From assembly GCF_902728265.1 (NCBI RefSeq), contig NZ_CACVBR010000018.1, positions 1 through 64,000 on the forward strand: a stretch of 64,000 nt of DNA, written 5' to 3'. The position numbers were made by a program, and so were the translations under genes. Position 1 is the stretch's first letter. Each line of letters starts with the position of its first letter. This document shows, piece by piece, positions 8,898 to 18,414 of this stretch. The notes beneath the pieces were generated by a model that was given only the letters and a program-made list of their open reading frames with translations, searched no databases and had not been told where the DNA came from. The DNA is from Chryseobacterium potabilaquae. GTDB taxonomy: Bacteria > Bacteroidota > Bacteroidia > Flavobacteriales > Weeksellaceae.

Positions 8898-8950
8898 AGA
8901 GTAAAAGTAAGTAAAGTTATCCTAGAGTGTAAAGAAATTTCATAATATTT

Positions 8951-8980
8951 TGTTAGATTTGTAGAGAAAAACATCTAACA
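8951..8980 (+). promoter_or_regulatory. Promoter and inverted repeat in front of the DtxR-type gene
   Basis: TAGATTTG at 8954-8961 fits the Bacteroidota -7 element TAnnTTTG. TGTTAGAT (8951-8958) and ATCTAACA (8973-8980) are perfect inverted repeats 14 bases apart, flanking the expected transcription start and ending one base before the TTG start codon. This is a candidate autoregulatory operator or 5' hairpin. Confidence 0.55.
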
Positions 8981-8981
8981 T

Positions 8982-9635
8982 TTGAAAACAACTCTCACAG
9001 AAGAAAATTATCTCAAAGCTTTATTTCACTTAGCTGATAATGAGGGAAAAGTCACCATCAATGAACTCAGTAAGTTTTTGGCTGTAAAAATGCCCAGTGT
9101 AAATAATATGATGAAAAAGTTTGCTGACAAAAACTGGGTAATCTATGAAACATATAAGCCTTTAATTGTTACTGAAAAAGGTAAACAAGAAGCAGCGCTT
9201 GTAGTAAGAAAACATAGACTTACAGAAATGTTTTTGGTTCAAAAAATGAATTTTGGTTGGGAAAACGTGCATGAAATTGCGGAGCAGCTAGAACACGTCC
9301 ATTCTCAAATTTTCTTTGACAAAATGGATGAAATTCTCAATTATCCAAAATTTGACCCTCATGGTGAACCTATTCCTGATAAAGATGGAAATATTATAGC
9401 CCAAGATTTACAGAAATTAACCGAGTGTAAGATTGATGAAGTTGTTATTTTTACTTCTGTAACCCATTCTGATGATGCCTTTTTAAGTTATTTAAATGAG
9501 AGAAAACTTCTCCTCAATACAAAAATTAAAATCATTAAAATTGAAGACTTTGACAACTCTATGACAATAGAAATTGAAGGAAAGAACGAAATACTTAGCA
9601 AAAAAGCGACTGAAAAAATATTAGTAAAAAAATGA
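8982..9635 (+). CDS. DtxR/MntR-family metal-dependent transcriptional regulator
   Basis: 217 residues in the three-part DtxR layout: winged helix (TLTEENYLKALFHLADNEGK, VKMPSVNNMMKKFADKNW), dimerisation/metal-binding helices with VRKHRLTEMFL and a His/Glu-rich stretch (NVHEIAEQLEHVHSQ), PHGEPIPDKDG, and a C-terminal SH3-like/FeoA domain (~150-217). Such proteins use Fe(II) or Mn(II) as co-repressor for iron or manganese uptake genes. Two siderophore loci in this window are plausible targets, which is inference. The likely start is TTG at 8982, since it gives the family N-terminus and no ATG fits. Iron versus manganese sensing cannot be decided from sequence alone. Confidence 0.9.
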   Translation: MKTTLTEENYLKALFHLADNEGKVTINELSKFLAVKMPSVNNMMKKFADKNWVIYETYKPLIVTEKGKQEAALVVRKHRLTEMFLVQKMNFGWENVHEIAEQLEHVHSQIFFDKMDEILNYPKFDPHGEPIPDKDGNIIAQDLQKLTECKIDEVVIFTSVTHSDDAFLSYLNERKLLLNTKIKIIKIEDFDNSMTIEIEGKNEILSKKATEKILVKK

Positions 9636-9827
9636 GATATACTTCCTTTTGATTATATACATTCATTTTAAATTATTTTTTATTATAGTGTGTGGCGAAA
9701 ATAGATACTTAATCAAATAGACCCAAACTATTTTTATTGAAAAGTCAATAATGTAATAAAAACTTTACAAGTAAACCGTAATTTTATAAAGAATATATGA
9801 TAAATTATCTTGTGAAAAAGATAATTT

Positions 9828-10997
9828 TTATATTGATTCTAAAATTTGAGATACTCTTTCTACTTCTTCTAATGTATTAAAATAATGGGGAGAGAGGCGT
9901 ACTACTCCATTTATATGTTTGTTTGTAAAATCAATCAAGGCAGATTTTTTATAACTCATGGAAAAAAACACATGATTTTCCTTAAGCACTTTTTGGATAC
10001 GATCAAGATCTCCATTATGCTCACAAAATGTAACAATACTACTTAGATTCATACCTTTGTCCATAATTTTAAACCCATTATTTTCAAGATTTTGACGAAG
10101 AGTTTCCGCTAGTTTCCGGTTATAGATCTCGATATGTTCTAATCCGATCGCATTAGCATACTTTACAGCTTCTAGTAATCCTAATAATGATCCGAAAGAA
10201 GTTTCCCAATGCTCAAATCGCTTGGCAGTATTTATTAATTCATAATCATTATACTCTGTCCAATGAGCCCCTCGCATATCCAAAAGTAAAGGAGCATAGT
10301 TTTGTTCTAAAATCTTATCTGAAACATATAAAAAACCTGTTCCCCTTGGGCCTCTCAAAAATTTTCTTCCAGTGGCCGTCAAAAAATCACAATTAATTTT
10401 TTGAACATCTACAACCATTTGCCCTACTGACTGAGAAGCATCTACCAGATATATAATATCATATTGGCGGCATATCTTTCCAACAGCTTCCACATTTTGA
10501 ATTAATCCGGAATTAGTAGGTATATGCGTGACGGCAACTAATTTGGGATGATATTCTCTAATTAAATTTTCAAGATCTTCCAAATCTAATTCATTATTTG
10601 GAAGATTTTTTACTCTTATCACTTTTACATTTAGTTTTTTTTGTAAGGAGATAAAAGTAATTTGATTAGAAATATAATCATTAATTGTTGTAATAATACA
10701 ATCTCCATCTTTAAATATAATACTGGATAAAGCTTTTGCGTATGCATCTGTAGAACTTGTTGCAAAAGCAATATTTGAAGGTTTGCAGTGAATTAATTTC
10801 GATGTTTCTTCATAAAAGGACTCTAATAATTGTGAATTTCGATCAGCAACCTCATATCCTCCCCATTGCTCTTCCTGATTAAAATAATCAATCATTGATT
10901 CAACCACCGTTTGAGGCATTAAAGATGAGCCTGCATTATTAAAAAAAAATTTACCTGATAACCCTTTTGTATTTTGTCTTATTGATTGTATATCCAT
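9828..10997 (-). CDS. Class V aminotransferase (cysteine desulfurase-like)
   Basis: A fold-type I PLP enzyme of ~389 residues. Motifs: GKFFFNNAGSSLMPQ near the N-terminus, FATSSTDAYAKAL, HIPTNSGLIQ, YLVDASQSVGQM (PLP-binding Asp and Gln region), and FLTATGRKFLRGPRGTGFLY with the Schiff-base lysine. Family relatives include isopenicillin-N epimerase-like and EgtE-like C-S lyases as well as desulfurases; no cysteine loop diagnostic of IscS/SufS is seen, so substrate stays open. I prefer the ATG at 10997 (MDIQSIRQ); ATG 11009 or the TTG at 11057 are possible, but the latter sits next to the T-tract of the tssK terminator. It is expressed separately from the type VI genes upstream. Confidence 0.8.
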   Translation of the reverse strand: MDIQSIRQNTKGLSGKFFFNNAGSSLMPQTVVESMIDYFNQEEQWGGYEVADRNSQLLESFYEETSKLIHCKPSNIAFATSSTDAYAKALSSIIFKDGDCIITTINDYISNQITFISLQKKLNVKVIRVKNLPNNELDLEDLENLIREYHPKLVAVTHIPTNSGLIQNVEAVGKICRQYDIIYLVDASQSVGQMVVDVQKINCDFLTATGRKFLRGPRGTGFLYVSDKILEQNYAPLLLDMRGAHWTEYNDYELINTAKRFEHWETSFGSLLGLLEAVKYANAIGLEHIEIYNRKLAETLRQNLENNGFKIMDKGMNLSSIVTFCEHNGDLDRIQKVLKENHVFFSMSYKKSALIDFTNKHINGVVRLSPHYFNTLEEVERVSQILESI

Positions 10998-11059
10998 TAT
11001 GAAATTCATTGTTAAATAATTAATATTCAGATATATTTCAAAGACAATGTTACACAAAA

Positions 11060-11084
11060 AATCCCGAAACCTAATCTCGGGATT
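11060..11084 (-). terminator. Terminator of the tssG-tssN-tssK operon
   Basis: On the minus strand AATCCCGA pairs with TCGGGATT (8 bp, 9-base loop) and is followed by TTTTT, 20 bases after the tssK stop. Confidence 0.8.
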
Positions 11085-11104
11085 ATTATTTTAATTCTTT
11101 TTAA

Positions 11105-12247
11105 CTAATCTAAAACACTCCAGCCTCTTTTAGGAGTCATATTATTTGAAACAATTTCTTGCTCATTAACAATAATATTTTCTTTCCTTTGCCCAATATA
11201 GTCTAGTTCACTCAACTTAGAGAAGATGGTTTCGAGGCTTTTTAAAACTTGCTGAATAGATAGTAGTATTTCACCACAATTATGATGATCATAATTGGTT
11301 TCTGCAACAATAGATAATTGGTTTAATAAAGTATGTGGAGCAACTTCACTCCATTCCAAGCTATAATTTAGCATTTCTTCCAGTTCTCCTGGTGCAAGAG
11401 CCTGTGTTGAATTATACAAATGCAGAGACAATTTCGCAAAAGATTCAATAAGAAATATCGGTGGTTGCCATGGGACAACATTTCTGAATTGAAAATACAT
11501 ATCTCCAAATGTATTGATCATCGTATCACAAAGAAATTTCACGTTCTTGGCAAGCGTTATATTTTGATTTTTATGAGACGTTTTTTGAAGAATTTTAAAA
11601 GCATATTGTTGTAAATTCCCAATAGATTTTGCAAAATTACTGTAGTATTCCAACAAAACAGGGTGGCTTTGAATCGATGTACATGGAGGGATAAAATGAG
11701 AATCAACTTGTGCAATATCTCCTTTAAAAATAACTTTTCCAATAATAATATAATTCCCTCCTGAATAGTTACTACTAAGAGACGATGCAGGGAATAATTC
11801 AATATGATAGTTAGAATTAGTATTAGGATGTCTTGGTGGAGTTTCTTCTGAATCAATATCTCCAAATGGAATTTTATCAAATGGATTTACAGATATTAAA
11901 ATATAATACGCTCCATCAACCCGTTCTTCACTCATTGAGTTAGCTATTGATTTTACACTAATCCTCTTGTCGTTCAATTCAATTCTATATCCTGCCATTG
12001 TAACCGCATTACAATGATTAATTACTAATTGAACATCATGGGTGGCTGTATTATGGACATCAAATATATTTTTACCCATCAATTCCTTTGAGGCAGGTAA
12101 AAGTCCATAGTTATATATATTGATTCCTAATGAATTAGAATCTCTTATCGTATCGATAAAAAAATTATCCTGAGCATTTAGGTGTTTTTGAGATACTTTC
12201 ATCCCATCTACCCAATTGATTGCAAAATGCTTAATAGGTTGTATCAT
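11105..12247 (-). CDS. tssK: Type VI secretion baseplate protein TssK-like
   Basis: A 380-residue soluble protein resembling Bacteroidota (subtype iii) TssK, the trimer that joins the baseplate to the membrane complex. The N-terminus WVDGMKVSQKHLNAQDNFF corresponds to the family signature W-x-x-G-M-x-[LV]-x-x-x-H-x-x-x-x-D. The middle has beta-rich VDGAYYILISVNPFD and the last third is helical (FGDMYFQFRNVVPW, LLSIQQVLKSLETIFSKL). It is the last gene of a three-gene minus-strand unit (tssG, tssN, tssK; gaps of 24 bases) closed by a terminator. No sheath, Hcp, VgrG, ClpV or TssF gene is in the window. Confidence 0.75.
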   Translation of the reverse strand: MIQPIKHFAINWVDGMKVSQKHLNAQDNFFIDTIRDSNSLGINIYNYGLLPASKELMGKNIFDVHNTATHDVQLVINHCNAVTMAGYRIELNDKRISVKSIANSMSEERVDGAYYILISVNPFDKIPFGDIDSEETPPRHPNTNSNYHIELFPASSLSSNYSGGNYIIIGKVIFKGDIAQVDSHFIPPCTSIQSHPVLLEYYSNFAKSIGNLQQYAFKILQKTSHKNQNITLAKNVKFLCDTMINTFGDMYFQFRNVVPWQPPIFLIESFAKLSLHLYNSTQALAPGELEEMLNYSLEWSEVAPHTLLNQLSIVAETNYDHHNCGEILLSIQQVLKSLETIFSKLSELDYIGQRKENIIVNEQEIVSNNMTPKRGWSVLD

Positions 12248-12271
12248 GTGTTGAATACTTATAGTGTGTGA

Positions 12272-13174
12272 TTATGACGTTCTTTTAGCTCCTTCTTCTT
12301 CATGCTGAATGACTCTTTTACAAATAACAATATCATTTTCTAAAATTTCATTTGCAGCAATATCTTGTTCAAAATCAATATATTTTCGAAGACTAAAAAA
12401 TGATTTTTTAGTATAAAAAATCCAGTAATATGATTCTTTTTCCTGATCCGTAAGGTGGATAATAGAGGTTGGATTTTTATGGTTATAGTCATCTACTACT
12501 CTATAAAACCAATCTCCGAACGTTATTCCGGTAGGCAATGTTTTAGCCTTAATTCTAAACCTACTGGAATCTTCTAAGCTTTTACTTAATTCAACATTTA
12601 GTACCATTAATTTGTCGAAATCTGCGCCTGCAAAATCTGGGAGCTTCTGATCAGGTGAGTATTTCCATGTCTTGTAAATATCAAAAGGAATACTAATAAA
12701 CTGAATATAACTATAATAGAATACCAGAGGAACAATAAATATTAATATACTAGTAGCGGCCATGGTTGCATTTCCCATTCCATGACTCATATAATCAAAT
12801 AATAATGTAAAAAAATATCCTCCGAATGTAATACATATTATAGAAAGCAAGGCTTCAAAAAGAATGGTTATTCCTAAAGAATCGATATGTTTTTTGAAAA
12901 ATTTATCTAATAAATTAATATGAACAATACCTAAAAGAAGAGAATACATCTGAGCAATAAGATACCAATAAGGATTAAAAAGGTTTCCTGCAAAACCCAA
13001 GAATCCAGGTATAGACAAGCATAGGCTACCAAGCAATATGTATACTATAATGGTTTTAATTTTAATGGAAGGCGTATTTTTTCTTATAACACCTAAAATA
13101 AACATCATTATTATTGCAATTAAAGGCATCAGAACATACCTTAAAAAAAAACCTTTCACTGAAGAAACTTCCAT
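12272..13174 (-). CDS. tssN: Type VI secretion membrane protein TssN-like
   Basis: 300 residues. The N-terminal half has about five hydrophobic segments (VLMPLIAIIMMFILGVI, TIIVYILLGSLCLSIPGF, YLIAQMYSLLLGIVHI, ALLSIICITFGGYFFTLLF, ATSILIFIVPLVFYYSYI); the C-terminal half is soluble (KTLPTGITFGDWFYRVVDDY, TDQEKESYYWIFYTKKSFF). This topology and sequence fit TssN, a component found only in Bacteroidota type VI systems, where it replaces part of the TssL/TssM membrane complex. Its place between tssG and tssK supports the call. Confidence 0.8.
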   Translation of the reverse strand: MEVSSVKGFFLRYVLMPLIAIIMMFILGVIRKNTPSIKIKTIIVYILLGSLCLSIPGFLGFAGNLFNPYWYLIAQMYSLLLGIVHINLLDKFFKKHIDSLGITILFEALLSIICITFGGYFFTLLFDYMSHGMGNATMAATSILIFIVPLVFYYSYIQFISIPFDIYKTWKYSPDQKLPDFAGADFDKLMVLNVELSKSLEDSSRFRIKAKTLPTGITFGDWFYRVVDDYNHKNPTSIIHLTDQEKESYYWIFYTKKSFFSLRKYIDFEQDIAANEILENDIVICKRVIQHEEEGAKRTS

Positions 13175-13198
13175 TTTTTAATTTTTCAATTTAATATG

Positions 13199-14140
13199 TT
13201 ACAAAAACGTGGAATAACCGAGGTGGTTAGCATTCTTATTATCATTTTCAAGACTAAATGAATATTCTTTTTTTTCTGTAATAAAATTTTCTTTTATATC
13301 AACAGTTAAAGGAAGAAAATAATCGTATATAGCTTGAAGGATTTTTCGAAATGGACTCTCTGGCACATATTTTTCCATGTCCTGATAAGAAATAGGCCCA
13401 ACGTTTATTACCCAATTTCTCTGTCCATCCATATGCTTACCACTAGGAATATACGTCACTCCTAATCGTGAATTTCCTAATAACATGGAATGATCATAAT
13501 CTTCTATATCATCTATGATATTAGGAACGAAAGTAACATTGACCGGAACTTGTAAAAAAGCAATCATACATTTTTCAAACCATGCTTTATCTCCTCGTAT
13601 ATGATGGAAAAATGGTAAAATATGGATAAAAATATAAGCATTTTGTCTATCCAACATTTTTATTAGTGGCCAGAGCTCATTGATTGTGTCAAGTAATGTA
13701 TCTGTATCATTGGCTACATCAAAATTAATCTCTGTCATTAAAGCATTGACCTCTGCATAAAAAATTTCTAATTCAAAAGGTCGAAAAAACTTTCTAGCAT
13801 CTTCTTCTACTCTTTTTTGTTTACGAATTTCCTTAACAACAGTTTCGATATTCCTTCTTGAAGCACCCAAGGAAGGCGGATGGAATAAACCTTCCGGAAG
13901 ATAATCATAAATCCCCTCACGATACGTTTCTATGGTAAGAATTTCTTCATCGAACCCCCAATAGTTACTTGAAATATTTTTAATATCCTTTAGATAGGCT
14001 CTATCTTTAATTCCTATTCTTTCGATAAAAATATCACTTACTTTTCGGTGATACTTCAATAAATTAACAGCGACCGCCTCAGCTTTAAAATCGGTCTGTA
14101 ATTTATTGTATTTCATATTTACCACATTATCTTCATACAT
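13199..14140 (-). CDS. tssG: Type VI secretion baseplate protein TssG-like
   Basis: A 313-residue soluble protein. The C-terminal half carries the pattern I associate with TssG: NSRLGVTYIPSGKHMDGQRN, then WVINVGPISYQDMEKYVPES, then ILQAIYDYFLPLTVDI, matching LG-x-x-x-x-G-x-x-x-D-x-x-x-x-[FW]-[RV]-[IV]-x-[LV]-GP and the following helix in the family. The N-terminal part includes SLGASRRNIETVVKEIRKQ and FFRPFELEIFYAEVNAL. Family TssG binds two TssF copies in a baseplate wedge; no tssF is beside it here. First gene of the trio, 285 bases from the divergent nuclease gene. Confidence 0.65.
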   Translation of the reverse strand: MYEDNVVNMKYNKLQTDFKAEAVAVNLLKYHRKVSDIFIERIGIKDRAYLKDIKNISSNYWGFDEEILTIETYREGIYDYLPEGLFHPPSLGASRRNIETVVKEIRKQKRVEEDARKFFRPFELEIFYAEVNALMTEINFDVANDTDTLLDTINELWPLIKMLDRQNAYIFIHILPFFHHIRGDKAWFEKCMIAFLQVPVNVTFVPNIIDDIEDYDHSMLLGNSRLGVTYIPSGKHMDGQRNWVINVGPISYQDMEKYVPESPFRKILQAIYDYFLPLTVDIKENFITEKKEYSFSLENDNKNANHLGYSTFL

Positions 14141-14420
14141 AGCCTTTCATGATTATGGGATCGTAAAGTTAGTATATCTCTCAGGATAGAAAAAATATTT
14201 TGACTAAATTTATCTAAAAAAACAATTTATTAGTCTTTTAGAGTTCTTGGCTAGAACGTTTGAATTATTGAATAAAAAGTCTGTTTTTAACAATAATAAT
14301 TTAACAATTGATTGTATACTATTAGAAAATTCATTTAATCATTAAATTGGATTAAATTTTATTAACCCGATGATGATCAGAATCCATATAGATTTCAGTA
14401 TCAGTTATAAGAAGGAGCCT
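14141..14420. other. Divergent intergenic region (tssG / nuclease)
   Basis: AT-rich gap holding the promoters of tssG (leftward) and the S1/P1 nuclease (rightward). Apart from the rightward -7 element listed next, I see no gene or structured RNA. Confidence 0.5.
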
Positions 14421-14428
14421 TATCTTTG
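14421..14428 (+). promoter_or_regulatory. -7 promoter element of the nuclease gene
   Basis: TATCTTTG exactly fits TAnnTTTG and lies 24 bases before the ATG at 14453. No clear -33 TTTG is seen upstream. Confidence 0.6.
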
Positions 14429-14452
14429 TACAGTAAAAATATAATTATAATA

Positions 14453-15244
14453 ATGAAAAGTACGTATTCTAAAATTTTACTTTTAGCATGTATGGCGTCC
14501 TCTATTTATTCTTATGCTTGGGGATTGACTGGGCATAGAATTATTGCAGAAATTGCAGAAAATCATCTTTCCGGAAAAGCAAAAAGAGAGATTCGAAAAT
14601 TAATGGGTAAAGAACGCTTGGCGTATTGGGCTAACTGGCCAGATTTTATAAAATCTGATACGACCGGGACATGGAAGCAAGCCTCAATGTGGCATTACGT
14701 AAATATTGATCCCCAAAAAGATTTCAATACTTTCGAACAACATCTAAAAGCTCAAGCTGGACCTAACCTATATACACAAGTTAAAACATTATCTACCCAA
14801 CTTAAGAATAAAAACACTTCCGAAAAAGATAAAAAAACAGCATTAATTTTTCTCATTCATATTATGGGAGATCTTGCACAACCTCTACACACAGGAAGAG
14901 CAGAAGATTTAGGAGGAAATAAAATAAACGTTACTTATTTTGGAGAGAAAACAAATTTACATTCTGTTTGGGATGGGAAATTACTGGATTCTCAAAAATA
15001 TAGCTATACGGAATACTCCACCCTTTTAGATATTAAAACTAAGGAAGAGGTAAAGCAAATTCAATCTGGAAGCTTAGAAGGATGGTTATATGATTCACAT
15101 ATGATAGCCAATAAAATATATGCACAAACACCTGATGGTTCTAAACTTTCATACGATTATCAATACAAATTCAACGATACATTAGAAAGACAGCTTCTGT
15201 ATGGAGGAATAAGACTTGCTAAACTATTGAATGATCTTTTTTAA
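14453..15244 (+). CDS. S1/P1-type secreted nuclease
   Basis: 263 residues from the preferred ATG. A signal peptide (ILLLACMASSIYSYA) is followed directly by WGLTGHRIIAEIAE, so the mature N-terminal tryptophan and the next histidine supply zinc ligands as in P1/S1 nucleases. Further trinuclear-zinc ligands are visible in NWPDFIKSD, MWHYVNID, LIHIMGDLAQPLHTG and NLHSVWDGKLL, giving the complete set. The family cleaves single-stranded DNA and RNA and removes 3' phosphates from nucleotides in the periplasm or outside the cell. An upstream TTG at 14426 overlaps the promoter and is unlikely as start. Confidence 0.92.
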   Translation: MKSTYSKILLLACMASSIYSYAWGLTGHRIIAEIAENHLSGKAKREIRKLMGKERLAYWANWPDFIKSDTTGTWKQASMWHYVNIDPQKDFNTFEQHLKAQAGPNLYTQVKTLSTQLKNKNTSEKDKKTALIFLIHIMGDLAQPLHTGRAEDLGGNKINVTYFGEKTNLHSVWDGKLLDSQKYSYTEYSTLLDIKTKEEVKQIQSGSLEGWLYDSHMIANKIYAQTPDGSKLSYDYQYKFNDTLERQLLYGGIRLAKLLNDLF

Positions 15245-15273
15245 TTATACATTAAATCATCAATCTAAAATAA

Positions 15274-15305
15274 GAAAAAAGGTTCGAATATTCGAACCTT
15301 TTTTC
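15274..15305. terminator. Bidirectional terminator
   Basis: Perfect palindrome: GAAAAAAGGTTCGAAT followed by its complement, between the converging nuclease and sensor-kinase genes. A-tract left and T-tract right suit both directions. Confidence 0.9.
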
Positions 15306-15351
15306 TTGATTATTAATACTTATAAGGATGGTCGACTGCATTATTATCTTT

Positions 15352-18300
15352 TTATTCATTAGTATTTTTGTGTTTTAAAATTAATTTTACAATAGTCCCT
15401 TTAGGCTGGTTCTTTTGGAAAGTTATATCCAGCCTGATTTTTTTTGAGATCTGCGATACCAAGTACAATCCCAGACTGCTTTTATATATCGGATCAGAAG
15501 TCTTCCCGTTAATGCTGAACAAATTGTTATAATACTCAATATCATTATCCTGTATACCAGTTCCGGTGTCTTTTATTTCTAAAATAACATCTTGATCCGA
15601 ATTGAAAGTTCCTGAAATAGTAATATATCCATCGAAAGTATTCTTCACAGCATTGTCAATGAGATTATGAAGAATCATATTGATGAAACTTTTCTTGATA
15701 TTGATTGTAATCTCAGAATGAGTTTCATTAGTAATAATGGTATTGTTATACAATGCAATTTCGTAAAATAAAAGCTTTTTTTCATTGACAAAATTCGATA
15801 ATGAATAATATTCATCTTCATAGTATTTTTCATCTTTATAGATCTGGGTATAATCTTTAAGATTAAGCGTGTATTTGTATACCTGTTTAGAAGAAGCGTG
15901 CAGGCTTTCAAAATATTCTTTTTGCATTTCAGGATCTAGGGTGTCGGCTAGTTGTTTTGAAATTAAGGCAATAAATCTTATGGGTGTTGTAATGTCGTGG
16001 ATAATATTTTCAATGATTTTCTTTTCATATTCAGATCTGTTGGAAAGTAGTTTCTGGTTTTCCTGAAGGTTTTTCAGGCTTTCATCCAGCTCTTTTGCTT
16101 TTTCAATTACTGTTTTTTTGAGAATATCATTCTTTGATTTCAACAATCGTGTTCTGGAATGTATAATAACTAAAATTAATAAAATAAGAATGGTTCCCAC
16201 CAAAAGATTGAACCATATCGTTTGATAAAATTTAGGTTCAACTTCAATGGTGATTTTTTTATAAGCAAAATTTCCTTTCTCAGAGATGAGCATTCTAACG
16301 GTTAACTCATGTTTTCCAAAAGAAAGTCCAGCAAGATTTATCGTTTTGTTATTAACTTTTTTCCAGGCTTTACCATCATCAAATAGATATTCCAGATGAA
16401 TGTTTTCCAGATTACCATAATAAGGAATATCGACAAAAACTTCTGCCGTCTTGTAATCTGATGGGAGGAATAATTTGTTATTAAACTCAACAATTTTGTT
16501 TTCTAGTTTTGCCCTTTCAAGATAAAGATCTATCGAGGCGGGATAATAAGATTTTACATCATTAGGCTTAAAAAATACAAGTCCTTCCATTGAAGGAAAT
16601 ACAAATTCTCCATTTTCCAATTTATTGGCACATGGAGAGGAAGTACCGTTAAATTCATTATTTACCAACCCATCATCTTTGGTATAAACATAATAATACA
16701 AATTTTTACGTTTATGTTCAACAAAATCAAGAATATTTTGTTTTAGGATTTTATAAAGACCATTGTTGGAAGTTATCCAGAAATTTCCTGCCGAATCTTC
16801 AAGAGCGATATGTGCCGTGGAAAGATTTTTTTGTGAATCTAAAGGAAGTTTTATGAGCTTTTTATTTTTTAAAATATAAGGTCCGTTTTTGAATGTTGTT
16901 AAAAGATATAGGTCATTTCCCAGTTTTTGAATCTGTTTTAATCCGATATTAAGTGTTAATGTGTAAGTTATTTTCTTCTTATCAATGGAAAACCAGAATA
17001 TATTTTTCGAACTAGCTATTACATAAAATCCGGGATCGAAATTTTCAATAATACTAGGGGTTTCATCAATATTCATTTTAAGTTCAAACTCTTTTTTGCC
17101 GCTTTTATCATAAATACGGAAAAGGTTTGTAGTTGGATCATAGTAATAAGTAGCAAGTATTTTACCTCCGAATGAGTTTAATGTTTTTAGAGGGATATCA
17201 GAGGTAATAGAATCATGTCTTTCATAGTGTGTGGATTTTAAATATCTTAATATAGTGCCTCGTTTTGGATAGATAATATTGAACTGGTCATCATACACTA
17301 AAGTTCTCTTATAAGGAATTTCTTCAAATTTCTTTTTTCCGATGATACCATATCTGTTATAGATTTTACCCCCCTCTGTTATCACACTACTTTTCCCAAA
17401 GGGAATAGAAGCATAATAAACGTTGTCAGCATATTTTGTGTTATCTATTGACGTATAAAAGCTATCTACGGGTAATATGTTCAGTCCTTTTGTGGAACTT
17501 CCTAAGTATAACTTTTTGTATTTCTCATCATAAAAAATAGAAACAATCTGATCCGTATCAAAACTATCATAATGAGTAATGAATTGAGTCTCAATTCTAT
17601 TATTTTTATAAGAAACCTTATAAATTTTATTATAAACAATGAGAAAAGTCTGATTAGTCAATTGCTGCCAATATATTTTTGCATCTTTTTCAAAAAATAG
17701 TGATGGATTATTTCTTTGTTCGGAAAGCTTTCCGCGATATAGGGTTGTGATTTCTTTTGTTTTTTTATTAATGATGAAAATTTTTTCATCAAATGCAAAG
17801 ATATTAGGAAGGTCTTTTAGATTATCAAAACCTGACGGCATTTTTATTTTATTATACTTACCATCCTGCAACAAAACTGTTTTCTGTGGATAAAAGAAAT
17901 ATTTTGAATGTTTGAAATAAAAAGCATAGTGTAGAAAATAAGATGGAACTCTATAAAAAAAAATGTTCTTATTAATAACGACATGCCCAGAGTCTTTAAT
18001 TAGTATTAATGGTGGAGGTATATTTTTGCGAGAATAAATTTCAGGCTTTCTTTTTTTTATCAGAACAGGAAAATCCTCATTGCCACAGAAAATCATTATA
18101 CTATCTTTTTCTATACTACCTCTAAAATACTCGAAATTTAGAGTCTTGGTAGGAAAATCATTGTAAACCTCAAACTTGTTTCCGTCATATTTTACCAATC
18201 CGTTTTCTGTAGAAAGCCACAAAAAACCATATTTATCTTTTACAATATCTTTTACACTGTTCTGTGGCAGACCATTGTCCATATTGTACCACTTGGTGTT

Positions 18301-18393
18301 TGTAGATTGAGAGTAGAAACTTTTATTTACAAATATCAGAAGAAATAGTAATCTAAATATAAAGTTTTTCAGTACGGTAAATATTTCCTGCAT
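15352..18393 (-). CDS. Two-component sensor histidine kinase with periplasmic beta-propeller sensor
   Basis: About 1013 residues from the ATG at 18393 (an upstream TTG/ATG at 18414 adds seven). Order: signal peptide (IFRLLFLLIFVNKSFYSQ); repeated propeller blades beginning WYNMDNGLPQNSVKDIVKDK and GFLWLSTENGLVKYDG up to ~640; a Y_Y_Y domain (~660-750); one membrane helix (NLLVGTILILLILVIIHS); a coiled coil; an H-box with IIHDITTPIRF; and an ATPase domain with N-box MILHNLIDNAVKNT, DTGTGIQ and SLGLYLVSQIS. It lacks the receiver and AraC domains of hybrid HTCS proteins, and no response regulator adjoins it, so its partner is elsewhere. The ligand is unknown. Confidence 0.88.
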   Translation of the reverse strand: MQEIFTVLKNFIFRLLFLLIFVNKSFYSQSTNTKWYNMDNGLPQNSVKDIVKDKYGFLWLSTENGLVKYDGNKFEVYNDFPTKTLNFEYFRGSIEKDSIMIFCGNEDFPVLIKKRKPEIYSRKNIPPPLILIKDSGHVVINKNIFFYRVPSYFLHYAFYFKHSKYFFYPQKTVLLQDGKYNKIKMPSGFDNLKDLPNIFAFDEKIFIINKKTKEITTLYRGKLSEQRNNPSLFFEKDAKIYWQQLTNQTFLIVYNKIYKVSYKNNRIETQFITHYDSFDTDQIVSIFYDEKYKKLYLGSSTKGLNILPVDSFYTSIDNTKYADNVYYASIPFGKSSVITEGGKIYNRYGIIGKKKFEEIPYKRTLVYDDQFNIIYPKRGTILRYLKSTHYERHDSITSDIPLKTLNSFGGKILATYYYDPTTNLFRIYDKSGKKEFELKMNIDETPSIIENFDPGFYVIASSKNIFWFSIDKKKITYTLTLNIGLKQIQKLGNDLYLLTTFKNGPYILKNKKLIKLPLDSQKNLSTAHIALEDSAGNFWITSNNGLYKILKQNILDFVEHKRKNLYYYVYTKDDGLVNNEFNGTSSPCANKLENGEFVFPSMEGLVFFKPNDVKSYYPASIDLYLERAKLENKIVEFNNKLFLPSDYKTAEVFVDIPYYGNLENIHLEYLFDDGKAWKKVNNKTINLAGLSFGKHELTVRMLISEKGNFAYKKITIEVEPKFYQTIWFNLLVGTILILLILVIIHSRTRLLKSKNDILKKTVIEKAKELDESLKNLQENQKLLSNRSEYEKKIIENIIHDITTPIRFIALISKQLADTLDPEMQKEYFESLHASSKQVYKYTLNLKDYTQIYKDEKYYEDEYYSLSNFVNEKKLLFYEIALYNNTIITNETHSEITINIKKSFINMILHNLIDNAVKNTFDGYITISGTFNSDQDVILEIKDTGTGIQDNDIEYYNNLFSINGKTSDPIYKSSLGLYLVSQISKKIRLDITFQKNQPKGTIVKLILKHKNTNE

Positions 18394-18414
18394 ACAATCA
18401 ATTTGTGTTATCAC

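Noticed and set aside
11557..11880. Hydrophobic 107-codon frame on the minus strand
   Set aside because: Out-of-frame reading of tssK on the same strand; no independent support.
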